A stretch of DNA of 25,363 nucleotides, from NCBI GenBank assembly GCA_050954505.1, contig JBPBPY010000082.1, forward strand, positions 1 to 25,363, given 5' to 3'. The notes below the pieces were generated by a model. That model did no database searches. It was given only the letters and a program-made list of their open reading frames with translations, and was not told the origin of the DNA. Positions 17,949 through 25,263 of this stretch are shown one piece after another (the first letter of the stretch is position 1; each line of letters begins with the position of its first letter). The position numbers and the translations under genes are program-made. The DNA is from JAQGMO01 sp050954505. GTDB lineage: Bacteria; Pseudomonadota; Gammaproteobacteria; Burkholderiales; Burkholderiaceae_D.

Positions 17949-19481
17949 CTACGCAAAAGCGAGCGCCTGGCCGAAATGGATGACGGCATCGATCAACTTG
18001 TCGATGTCGGCGCGTGTGGTGCGGTGGTTGACGATGGCTGCGCGAATCGCCAGCCGGCCCTTGATGGTGGTGTTCGATGGCGCCGCAAGCCCGGACTCCT
18101 GCACTGCGATGACGATGCGGGAATTCAGCGCGTTCAGGTAGCTGTGGCCGGTTGACTCATCGGAATGATCTGATGCGCCAGGTTCGGCGCCGGTCCGATC
18201 TCCACTGCGCATGCCCTCGCCCTCGCCAGCCCCGCCGATGTAGCGAAAGCAGACAATGTTCAAGGCCACCGGCGCCAGCAATTCAAGCGCGGGCAAGGCC
18301 TGGATGCGCTCGCTCAGGTAGCGCGCCAGCATACAGGTCTGGGCAATGATTTCGCCGAGCTGGTCGGCGCCGTACACCTGGATGGTAAACCAGGTTTTGA
18401 GGGCGCGGAAACTGCGCGAGAGGTCGGGGCCGAAATCACAGGGCCAGGGCGAACCGGCGGCCATGCCGGCGGACTCGCGCTTGAGGTAGGCGGCCTGGGC
18501 CGCGAAGGTATCGAAGTGGGCGGCGCCATCACGCACCACGATGAAACCGGCGTCATACGGCACCTGTCCCCATTTGTGGAAGTCGAACGCAATCGAGTCT
18601 GCCCGTTCGATGCCCTGGAGTTGCGGCGCGATCTGCGGCGAGAGCATGGCCAGCGCACCATAGGCGCCATCGACATGAAACCACAACTGCTCTTGACTGG
18701 CTACATCGGCGATGTCCATCAACTTGTCGACAGCGCCGACGTCGACCGAGCCTGCGGTGCCGACGATCAAAAATGGTGTCAGGCCGGCGGCACGGTCTGC
18801 GGCAATGGCACGGCGCAGGGCATGGACGTCCATGCGGAAGTCGGCATCCATGGGAATCTGGCGCAAGGCGTTGCGTCCAAGACCGGTGAAGTCCATGGCA
18901 TTGGCGATGCAGCCGTGCGCGCCGGCCGAGGTGTAGGCGACCATCTGTTTGCCGCTGTTGGCAATGCCACCTGCGCGCACTGCCGTGCCGAGCATATGGG
19001 TGCGCGCCACCAGCACCGCAATCATGTTGGCCATCGACGTGCCGGTTACGAACAAGCCGCTGGCCGTCTCGGGAAAACCGAACAGCGTGCGCACCCAGCG
19101 CAGCACCTGCCACTCGACTTCAACGGGAATCTGCTTGCGGCCACCGAGGTTGGCGTTCAAGCCAGCGCTGAGCATTTCCGCCAGCATGCCCACTGCCGTG
19201 CCGCCGCCATGCACCCAGCCCATGAAACCGGGATGGGTATTGCCCACTGTATAAGGGCGGATGTTGTGCATGAACGATTCATGCACTTGCGCGAGTTCGG
19301 TGGGCTGGCGCGGCATGGGCACATGGAAAACCTCGCGCACCGGCGCCGGCGCGTCTTGCCACACCGGCTGGGCACGGATGTCGCGGGTATGGTCCAGCAT
19401 GTCGTCGAGCATGCGATGGGCTTGCTGGCGAAAGCTTTCCCAGTCGCCGGGGTCGAGACTCGCTGTCGTGGTGTTTTCCAT
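17949..19481 (-). CDS. PLP-dependent decarboxylase, aromatic-L-amino-acid decarboxylase family (group II)
   Basis: About 510 residues match the group II PLP decarboxylases, which convert amino acids to amines. Visible are HPGFMGWVHGG in the N-terminal region, LFVTGTSMANMIAV (phosphate-binding loop region), TSAGAHGCIANAM with the His that stacks on PLP, VGTAGSVDVGAVD, WFHVDGAYGA with the PLP-nitrogen Asp, and FDFHKWGQVPYDAGF with Lys303 as the Schiff-base lysine. The substrate could be an aromatic amino acid, glutamate or 2,4-diaminobutyrate; the sequence alone does not decide. The frame is open to 19574, but ATG at 19481 gives a typical family N-terminus. Residues ~415-447 are an inserted Gly/Glu/Ser/Asp-rich stretch not expected in the family. 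It is the first gene of a two-gene operon with the ATP-grasp protein. Confidence 0.88.
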   Translation of the reverse strand: MENTTTASLDPGDWESFRQQAHRMLDDMLDHTRDIRAQPVWQDAPAPVREVFHVPMPRQPTELAQVHESFMHNIRPYTVGNTHPGFMGWVHGGGTAVGMLAEMLSAGLNANLGGRKQIPVEVEWQVLRWVRTLFGFPETASGLFVTGTSMANMIAVLVARTHMLGTAVRAGGIANSGKQMVAYTSAGAHGCIANAMDFTGLGRNALRQIPMDADFRMDVHALRRAIAADRAAGLTPFLIVGTAGSVDVGAVDKLMDIADVASQEQLWFHVDGAYGALAMLSPQIAPQLQGIERADSIAFDFHKWGQVPYDAGFIVVRDGAAHFDTFAAQAAYLKRESAGMAAGSPWPCDFGPDLSRSFRALKTWFTIQVYGADQLGEIIAQTCMLARYLSERIQALPALELLAPVALNIVCFRYIGGAGEGEGMRSGDRTGAEPGASDHSDESTGHSYLNALNSRIVIAVQESGLAAPSNTTIKGRLAIRAAIVNHRTTRADIDKLIDAVIHFGQALAFA

Positions 19482-19912
19482 GCAAGGCTCGTTGGACGCG
19501 CAGAAGGGGCGATTATCGCCGCACTGGCTGGCGAGGCATGCAGGGAAAAGACGGGGTTTATCGCCGATGTTCAAGATGCCACATCAGTCACGCGTCCAGC
19601 GTTCGGAAATGTGGACAATGGCAGCGCTACGCAGGCACTTGTTCGGTACATGTATTGGACACGCATCGGGATGCCAGGGCTTGATCATTACAGGAGACGT
19701 AGATCAGTGCCGAGGCTGCTACATGAGCGGGCAGGTATGCGGATACCATGACTCGTTGATGACAGGCCACTGGTAAAGCCCAGCCTGGCCTGGCTCAAGG
19801 CATGCGCAGGCTTGGCACAGCGTGCCCTGCTCCACGCATCACGCATCATTCGCCATACGTCTACACGTAGCAAAAAAGTTTTTGCTGTGCGATCAACGAA
19901 AGCACCGCAGCG
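19482..19912. other. Intergenic region without convincing gene
   Basis: No open frame here has coding character. A perfect short palindrome GGCGATTATCGCC (19508-19520) lies 27 bases upstream of the decarboxylase start and could be an operator. The right end holds a terminator hairpin of the small membrane-protein gene. Confidence 0.5.
19869..19886 (-). terminator. Rho-independent-like terminator
   Basis: The inverted repeat AGCAAAAA, two bases, TTTTTGCT lies 27 bases past the stop of the 52-residue membrane-protein gene. It is AT-rich with T runs within the stem itself. Confidence 0.5.
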
Positions 19913-20071
19913 TCAATAAAACATCCTGAAGACCGCTTCGACGATGTATTTCGAGCCGAAGGTTGCCAGAGGAATCGCCACGATCAACAGCACGCCATAC
20001 TTGATGTTGTCGTAACGTTCGGAGTGCTCCTTGTGGGAAGGATGCCAGATATCGGATAGATGCAGTTTCAT
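19913..20071 (-). CDS. Small single-pass membrane protein, 52 residues
   Basis: A 52-codon frame starts at ATG 20071 with a strong ribosome site (AGGAG, eight bases upstream). The protein has a charged, His-rich N-terminal half (MKLHLSDIWHPSHKEHSERYD). One hydrophobic helix follows at about residues 26-39 (GVLLIVAIPLATFG), then a short amphipathic end (KYIVEAVFRMFY). This is the layout of small inner-membrane proteins that act as accessory subunits or regulators, but no function is recognised. A TATACT-like -10 element lies upstream at 20106-20111 and a hairpin lies downstream, so it appears to be an independent transcription unit. The AT-rich leader suggests a well-expressed gene. Confidence 0.75.
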   Translation of the reverse strand: MKLHLSDIWHPSHKEHSERYDNIKYGVLLIVAIPLATFGSKYIVEAVFRMFY

Positions 20072-20376
20072 CACCGTGTCTCCTGAAAACGCTTTTTCTG
20101 ATTTCAGTATAGGCTGGAAATAAAAAAATGCATCCTTTTTCTGAACGTTTTATCGTGATTTCAGCAGCCAGGACGTGCTGCATTGCGGCTCAAAACCGGG
20201 CCTAGGCAGGCATGCTCATCCGCGTGTCTTCACCACCGCATCGCACCATCCGGCAATGCGGACCTGGCCTGCCTTGCATGCTGCAAATTTGCTGTCAGTT
20301 GCCGCGCCTGGGAACCACCCACGCCTTGGCTCCAGGGTAATGGGTGGCTTGCCATTTGTGCGCGATGCATGCGGCT
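20072..20376. other. Intergenic region
   Basis: The left part carries the probable promoter of the small membrane-protein gene (TATACT on the minus strand at 20106-20111, AT-rich around 20120-20160). No gene or clear repeat is seen in the rest. Confidence 0.5.
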
Positions 20377-21124
20377 TCAGGGATGATGATGCCCGTGCAT
20401 GAGCATGGCCATCGGCGCATCACCACTGCCGGAGTTATCCAGCTGCGCACCGGATGCCGATGCCGGCGCCGGCGTATCAACTGTCCATTCATAAGCCACC
20501 GTACCGGCGGGATGCCGGTACCAGCCCGGGTCGGTATAGTCGCCCGGCTTCTGGTCGCTGCGCACCTTCACAACTGTAAACATTCCACCCATTTCAATGC
20601 TGCCAAATGGCCCGGCACCACCCGTCATCGGCAAGGTGTTTGGCGGCAGCGGCATGTGGCGTGTGCCCATCGAAGCCGCATGTTCGTCCATGGACGTGTG
20701 ATCTGGTGCCGCGTGGTCCATGGCATTCATCGTATGGTGGGTCTTGTGACAATGGAAGGCCCAGTCTCCCGGCTCGGTGGCATCGAATTCGATCGCGCGC
20801 ATTTGTCCGGGTGCGATATCGATGGCAACTTCCGGCCAGCGCTGCTGCGACCTGATCCAGCCGCCATCGGTGCCGGCCACCTCGAAGGTATGGCCATGCA
20901 AATGGACAGGATGGTTATCCATGGTCAGGTTGCCGACGCGGATGCGCACGCGGTCACCCTGGCGCACCGGCATGGGGGCAATGCCCGGACGGCGCCGGTG
21001 GCGCTTCAGTACCGGCATGCTGCTTGGACACCGCCTCTGGCAGCGATGTTGCGCCCGCCCGGCTGACCAAACCCGCACCGACCAGCGCTGCGGCACCACC
21101 AAAGAAATTTCTGCGTGTGACCAT
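20377..21124 (-). pseudogene. Multicopper oxidase remnant with internal deletion and frame break
   Basis: The beginning and end of a CopA/laccase-like multicopper oxidase are present, but the middle is missing. From ATG 21124 the frame encodes a Tat signal peptide (MVTRRNFFGGAAALVGAGLVSRA) and about 25 residues of mature N-terminus. Near 20970-21010 the reading frame changes. The new frame begins in the last cupredoxin domain, RQGDRVRIRVGNLTM, NHPVHLHGHTFEV, and the type 1/3 copper block WAFHCHKTHHTMNAM. It ends with the family-typical GGMFTVVKVR, PGDYTDPGWYRHP and a His-rich tail. Domains 1 and 2, with their own HWHG and HPH copper ligands, are absent, so several hundred codons have been lost. 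Recombination between the two similar GDRVRI segments that intact relatives carry could explain the deletion. A functional oxidase is not expected; in relatives the enzyme acts in periplasmic copper handling. Confidence 0.85.
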
Positions 21125-21357
21125 GAGGAATTGTTCCAGGAGATTCCATTCGGCCCGCTGCGGCAGGTCGAACAAGGACGGCAAATTTAACACTTACCGG
21201 CGTGGCAAGGTCAAGCTGCGCATCTGCTCGAGGAAATCCAAGGCAAGTCCGAATGCTGTTCTGGCATGCGCTTACCCGTGAGCCGAGGATACCGAAAGCA
21301 GGGTACCCCCACGCCGATCGGTCAGCACCAATCGCATTTTCCGCCTTGGCGAACGGG

Positions 21358-21672
21358 TTAGCTCGCGTGAACGCTTTCTGTCTTCAATACCCAGCGGCGG
21401 CATACATCCATCAAGACATTTTCATTCGTTGTGCGCTCGAAGCCCGTCAATCCCAGCTTGTCATCGCCCAGGCAAAAGATGGAAACGCTGTACAAGGTCT
21501 TGATGACATTACCGACTGCATCCTTGAGCACGGCAAGTTTCAGGATACGGTTGAGGGAAACCTCGCAGGTATCGAAGATTTCGAGAATGCCACTGTGACC
21601 AGGCGGCAGTTCCAGATCAGCATGTTCCTCGACCGCACCACAGTCCTTCATTTCCAAAACAAAGCACTTCAT
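21358..21672 (-). CDS. Small protein of unknown function
   Basis: This 104-residue frame reads as a compact soluble protein with alternating hydrophobic strands (LELPPGHSGILEIFDTCEVSLNRILKLAVLKDAV, then TLYSVSIFCLGDDKLGLTGFER). It has no signal peptide or membrane segment. The composition is more protein-like than the overlapping plus-strand frame, which is rich in Arg, Gln and Ala and lacks a ribosome site. The ribosome site before ATG 21672 is weak. I do not recognise a family with certainty. It is flanked by a decayed oxidase and the PEP-CTERM gene. Confidence 0.6.
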   Translation of the reverse strand: MKCFVLEMKDCGAVEEHADLELPPGHSGILEIFDTCEVSLNRILKLAVLKDAVGNVIKTLYSVSIFCLGDDKLGLTGFERTTNENVLMDVCRRWVLKTESVHAS

Positions 21673-21792
21673 CGCTTGTACCGTTTACTGTATGGACGTA
21701 CAGCTTAATGGCAAGCGGCAATGATTGCAAATGGAATTTGCTTCAAGGAATGCATCAGCGACCAGCGTTCGATTTTCCAAGATTTGAGTAAC

Positions 21793-21813
21793 AAATTCCT
21801 GTCGGAATTTTTT
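21793..21813. repeat. Inverted repeat upstream of sigma-54 promoter (possible activator site or terminator)
   Basis: AAATTCC, TGTC, GGAATTT is a perfect seven-base-pair dyad followed by Ts. It lies 80-100 bases upstream of the sigma-54 promoter of the PEP-CTERM gene, where enhancer-binding proteins usually bind. The T tail would also allow a terminator, but no plus-strand gene precedes it. Confidence 0.45.
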
Positions 21814-21892
21814 ACACTGCCATTCCAGACATTTGAGATGCTACGCGAAGTGTATCCACCAAGCAATTGATTGATATGAACAAGCAGATTCC

Positions 21893-21908
21893 TGGCATAA
21901 CTATTGCT
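21893..21908 (+). promoter_or_regulatory. Sigma-54 (-24/-12) promoter
   Basis: TGGCATAACTATTGCT matches TGGCACG-N4-TTGCW with the invariant GG and GC at the correct spacing. It lies 37 bases before the PEP-CTERM start codon. Sigma-54 control through the PrsK/PrsR system is known for PEP-CTERM genes in other betaproteobacteria. Confidence 0.72.
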
Positions 21909-21944
21909 AAATGTTATTCATTTGTCAATCAACTTGGAGCTCAC

Positions 21945-22490
21945 ATGAAAAAATTCTTCGCAACCCTGATTGCCGCATGCGCGCTGATGGCTTCCTCTGC
22001 CCACGCAACTGTCGAAACCTTCAATACCGCCAAGTCGACAAGCAAGGATGGTTTTACCCTGGTAGGCAACTGGGTGTTCCAGGATGCCGGCCGGCCCTAT
22101 CTGGAGGGTTACAACTCTGACCACTCGATTACATCGGCAGCGCCATTCACTTTCACCAGCATCGACTTCAACCGCGCACCAATCGCCGGCTATACCGGTG
22201 GCACTGGCAACATCATCGAAATGATCTTGCGTGACCTGTCCAACACCATCCTTCTGGACGTGAGCATTACGCTGCCACAAACAGGCTGGTTCACCTACAG
22301 CAATACCATCGCCAATGTCAGCAGCATCAACTTTGTTGCCACGCGCGGATTCTGGCCCAGCGTCGACAACCTGGTCTATCAAGCAGGCGCTACAGCGACG
22401 GTGCCAGAGCCAGCCATTGGCGCATTGCTGGGATTGGGATTGCTTGGTTTCGCAACATCACGCCGCAAGGTGCGCCACGCAAAGGTATGA
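21945..22490 (+). CDS. PEP-CTERM sorting-domain protein
   Basis: The 181-residue protein has a Sec signal peptide (MKKFFATLIAACALMASSAHA), a mature part of about 130 residues rich in Thr, Ser, Asn and aromatics, and a C-terminal PEP-CTERM signal. That signal is VPEP at residues 153-156, then a Gly/Leu hydrophobic helix and the basic end RRK. Exosortase (EpsH-type) cleaves such proteins during transport to the cell surface or exopolysaccharide matrix. The middle part has no recognised enzymatic motif; a beta-rich, perhaps carbohydrate-binding fold is possible. ATG 21945 was chosen because of GGAG five bases upstream, the signal peptide, and the sigma-54 promoter, which lies downstream of the alternative start at 21867. 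No exosortase gene is in the window, so it must lie elsewhere. Confidence 0.92.
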   Translation: MKKFFATLIAACALMASSAHATVETFNTAKSTSKDGFTLVGNWVFQDAGRPYLEGYNSDHSITSAAPFTFTSIDFNRAPIAGYTGGTGNIIEMILRDLSNTILLDVSITLPQTGWFTYSNTIANVSSINFVATRGFWPSVDNLVYQAGATATVPEPAIGALLGLGLLGFATSRRKVRHAKV

Positions 22491-22529
22491 CGCTTGATGA
22501 ATGACTGGCCACTGGTGTGCAATGTAACC

Positions 22530-22550
22530 AAGGCCAGTCCACGGCCTTTT
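22530..22550 (+). terminator. Rho-independent terminator after the PEP-CTERM gene
   Basis: A six-base-pair GC-rich stem (AAGGCC, seven-base loop, GGCCTT) runs into TTTT, 40 bases after the stop codon. Confidence 0.7.
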
Positions 22551-22610
22551 GCACAGCTTGTGCCAGCAAGAAGCCGGCGCTGTGGGCGGGTGAGGCAAAA
22601 GCCTGGAAAT

Positions 22611-22638
22611 GGAACTACAGTGACCAGGCAGCCACATA
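22611..22638 (+). promoter_or_regulatory. hrp box (HrpL-type ECF sigma promoter)
   Basis: The sequence reads GGAACT, 15 bases, CCACATA. It has the same -35 variant and spacing as the other two boxes in the window. The next convincing start codon is 277 bases downstream. Confidence 0.8.
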
Positions 22639-22914
22639 ATGAACGAAAGGCATGCTGTCTTCGCAAATTATAAGCAATCACGTTGCCGCAAATTCAAGAG
22701 ATCCGATATATCAGGTTGAGGAGCGCCACAACCATTGGAATGATCAATGACCTCAATCTTTTTTGGCATGATTGATTCGTCGATACCTGCAGAAACTGCG
22801 CAACTTGTCGTCGTGTACAAAAAAATCGAAACTTTCTGGAAATTATTTTCATCCAGCTTGTTTGCGAAGGTCGCAAGCATTCGATACCACTAATGCGAAC
22901 CCATTGGTAATGTA

Positions 22915-25263
22915 ATGCCATCTTCGATCAAGAGCCAAATTCATCAGCCTGTTCAACGCGCTGAACCAGGCCAAAACGACCCTGCCCTTGCATCCGGCGA
23001 AAGCCGGGTCAGCCATGCAAGCGTCGGGCGAACTTCACATAAAACGATCCTCAATCAGAGAGACCGGTTCCTTGTACGTTCTTTTCCTGAAGGCATCAGC
23101 GATCTTAAGATGCGCAATTCTGTCGAGGCAAAAAAATTCGCCAATAAAACGCCGTGGGACCATTGTTTCACGCTTGGGGAAAAGGAAGGCAAATTTGGTG
23201 TTGCACTTGAACCTGGTCTGAACCAACTTGCCAAGCTGGATTTTTCCAGCCACTTGAATCTTGCAGGACATAGTGAAGACGATCACTTCGCCAATCATTC
23301 AGCTTCGCATCTGGCGCGCAAACTGGCGAAATGCGGTTTGCGCCAAGTAGGGATCATCAAATTTCAAAGTTGTCGAATAGGTGCCGGTACATTTCTCGCT
23401 GACTTTGCCGCAGCCTTACGAATGCGTGGCATCGAGTTCGGATATGTTGCGGCATATGACGGCGTGTATCGAGATTTTCGGCTGCTTCATTATCGAAAAA
23501 ATCAGCCGCCAAAACTTGACTATGTCAGAAGTCAATACCGCAAAGTTGGCCATAGTTCCGACACCGCCGCACACACGGTTGTCGTCAAGGGCAATATCGA
23601 TTTACGGTTTCCCGATACTAAATACAACCATGGTTTCAAAACCAGCAAACTGACGCATGTAAAAATTGAATCCATCGCCAAAGCGGAGCCGATTGGTGCA
23701 GCAAAGTCAATATCTGGCGTTCGCTGGGTAGAGGCGTTATATCAGGAGTTCGACCTCGATCTGCAAAAAATTCTTGTCGCTGTTACAAACGACAATCGAT
23801 GCCCGAACTCTGCAAGAGATGGTCTGAAAACGTTTCTTGAAAACAGTAAAAGGATGCGCCATTTCTTTGGTCTTCCTGAATTTGCTGAAGCGAAGGCTAA
23901 AGGGTCAAAACCGGTTTCAAGCTCGCCAGATATTTTCAAAATGGCGGCAGCACCATTGTTGTTGGCTATGGCACCCACTGCGAACGCAAATGCAGATGAA
24001 GCGTTTGCCTTATCTTCCTTGTCGCAGCTTAAAAATTTGCTTTCCTTGCGATCGCAAGTCCAGGATGAGTTCGCTCAATCTGCTTCCCAAGCACTGATCT
24101 GTCTTGCAAGGCATATGGAAAGATTTCCCAAGGATAGTGCCAAGGAAGCAGTGCACATCATCACGACATTTACCGATGGCTTACCAGAGAAGGAGTGGAA
24201 CGCTGTGCGCCTGGCATGTGCAAACCTGCCTGAAGCAGATAGTGCTTACGTTCGTCAAGTTCGCCAGTTCGGTCTCAGCGCATTGATCACGCCCGAAGTG
24301 GCTTCGCAACTCGATGCAACGCCATTCAAGGATTTGTCGCAGACAACCAGCCTGATCATCGCTGAAGCCAATAACAGGGGAATCGGGGTTGAAATTCGGG
24401 ATGCGAAACATGGCAAGTATGTACTCTCGTATGGCGGAGTGAAGCATTCCTGTCAATCTTCCATGCCTTCGGCGATCGGTAAATCTGCGCGTTTGTCATG
24501 CAATGAAAAAATCGAGTCCGTCAAAAGACTGTCCGATGCGGGCGTGAAGACATTGGACCAAATCGTCATTTCGAGTCAAAGCCATCAAGAAGCGTTTTTG
24601 AAACGGCATGGTCAGATCATGGTCAAGCCGGCGTATGGCTGGTCGGGAATTGGAATGACCAAAGTCACTGACAAAGCGCATCTGGCTGCTGCCATCAGTC
24701 ACGCAAAAAAACAAAAATCCCTGATCGAGAAGCGGCAAGGAGCAGGTACCGGGGACAAAATCATATTGCAGCAATTTTTGCCGGGAAATGATTTACGCCT
24801 CGTTGTCATTGATTTTCAAGTCACTGCTGCTGCAATGCGTGGTCCTGTACACCTGGTTGGCGACGGCCGAAAGACCGTCAAGCAATTGATTCAAGATTGG
24901 AATCGTGCGCGCGAAGCGCAGGAAGCCAGCACCATTACCCTGGGAAGTGAAATCGATCAGTGCCTTGGCGCTGCCAAGTTGACGCTTTCCAGCGTCCCGC
25001 ACAGGGATCAATATTTCATGGCCAGCAAATTCGACAATGTCGAAGACGTTACCGGAGTGGTCCATGAGGACATTTTGAAAGCCGCTGAAAAGGCGGCCAC
25101 CTGCTTTCAAATTCCCGTGGTCGGGTTCGATTTTCTGGTGGAGAACCCGGTACAGTCGGACTATTATTTCCTCGGCGCTCACGAACGGCCACGATTCGAC
25201 ATCCATGGGGATTCCCCCACTGTCGACAATTTTCTCGATTGCTTGTTTCCCTACTCGCGTTAA
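22915..25263 (+). CDS. Candidate type III effector: caspase/C80-like region joined to an ATP-grasp module
   Basis: The 782-residue protein has a polar N-terminus (about residues 1-50) rich in Ser, Gln and His, compatible with a type III signal. Residues ~105-190 resemble clan CD/C80 cysteine peptidases: NLAGHSEDD with His119, an LA-rich helix, IIKFQSCRIGAG with Cys153, then a second helix and GYVAAYDG. Residues ~340-365 form a hydrophobic stretch. Residues ~530-782 resemble the ATP-grasp module of cyanophycin synthetase and GshF: MVKPAYGWSGIGM (Lys571), LPGNDLRLVV (Asp626, Arg628), GPVHLVGDGRKTV, VTGVVHEDI, VVGFDFLVE and DIHGDSP...LFP at the end. Such modules ligate amino acids with ATP. The usual E-x-N metal motif reads Gly754-Ala-His756, so activity is doubtful. 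ATG 22915 follows an in-frame TAA, with only a weak ribosome site. Base composition is AT-richer than the core genes. A hrp box lies upstream. Confidence 0.8.
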   Translation: MPSSIKSQIHQPVQRAEPGQNDPALASGESRVSHASVGRTSHKTILNQRDRFLVRSFPEGISDLKMRNSVEAKKFANKTPWDHCFTLGEKEGKFGVALEPGLNQLAKLDFSSHLNLAGHSEDDHFANHSASHLARKLAKCGLRQVGIIKFQSCRIGAGTFLADFAAALRMRGIEFGYVAAYDGVYRDFRLLHYRKNQPPKLDYVRSQYRKVGHSSDTAAHTVVVKGNIDLRFPDTKYNHGFKTSKLTHVKIESIAKAEPIGAAKSISGVRWVEALYQEFDLDLQKILVAVTNDNRCPNSARDGLKTFLENSKRMRHFFGLPEFAEAKAKGSKPVSSSPDIFKMAAAPLLLAMAPTANANADEAFALSSLSQLKNLLSLRSQVQDEFAQSASQALICLARHMERFPKDSAKEAVHIITTFTDGLPEKEWNAVRLACANLPEADSAYVRQVRQFGLSALITPEVASQLDATPFKDLSQTTSLIIAEANNRGIGVEIRDAKHGKYVLSYGGVKHSCQSSMPSAIGKSARLSCNEKIESVKRLSDAGVKTLDQIVISSQSHQEAFLKRHGQIMVKPAYGWSGIGMTKVTDKAHLAAAISHAKKQKSLIEKRQGAGTGDKIILQQFLPGNDLRLVVIDFQVTAAAMRGPVHLVGDGRKTVKQLIQDWNRAREAQEASTITLGSEIDQCLGAAKLTLSSVPHRDQYFMASKFDNVEDVTGVVHEDILKAAEKAATCFQIPVVGFDFLVENPVQSDYYFLGAHERPRFDIHGDSPTVDNFLDCLFPYSR

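Larger units (their letters stand above)
22491..22914. other. Intergenic region with terminator, hrp box and long leader
   Basis: It contains the terminator of the PEP-CTERM gene and the hrp box of the next gene. About 275 bases of AT-rich leader follow with no convincing gene. Frames at 22652-22750 (+) and 22668-22880 (-) lack good ribosome sites. Confidence 0.6.

Noticed and set aside
18516..19751. Plus-strand 411-codon frame opposite the decarboxylase
   Set aside because: The composition is that of an antisense frame, and the minus strand carries all PLP decarboxylase motifs.
21202..21708. Plus-strand 168-codon frame overlapping the small unknown gene
   Set aside because: It lacks a ribosome site and domain features; the minus-strand frame has better protein character.
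22668..22880. Minus-strand 70-residue frame in the leader of the 782-residue gene
   Set aside because: Its ribosome site is weak, it lies antisense within the predicted transcript from the third hrp box, and no family features are visible.
22860..22893. Second possible hrp box ending in CCACTAA near the start of the 782-residue gene
   Set aside because: The -35 part reads CGAAGG at 16 bases, only four of six matches and without GGAAC. The box at 22611 is far better.
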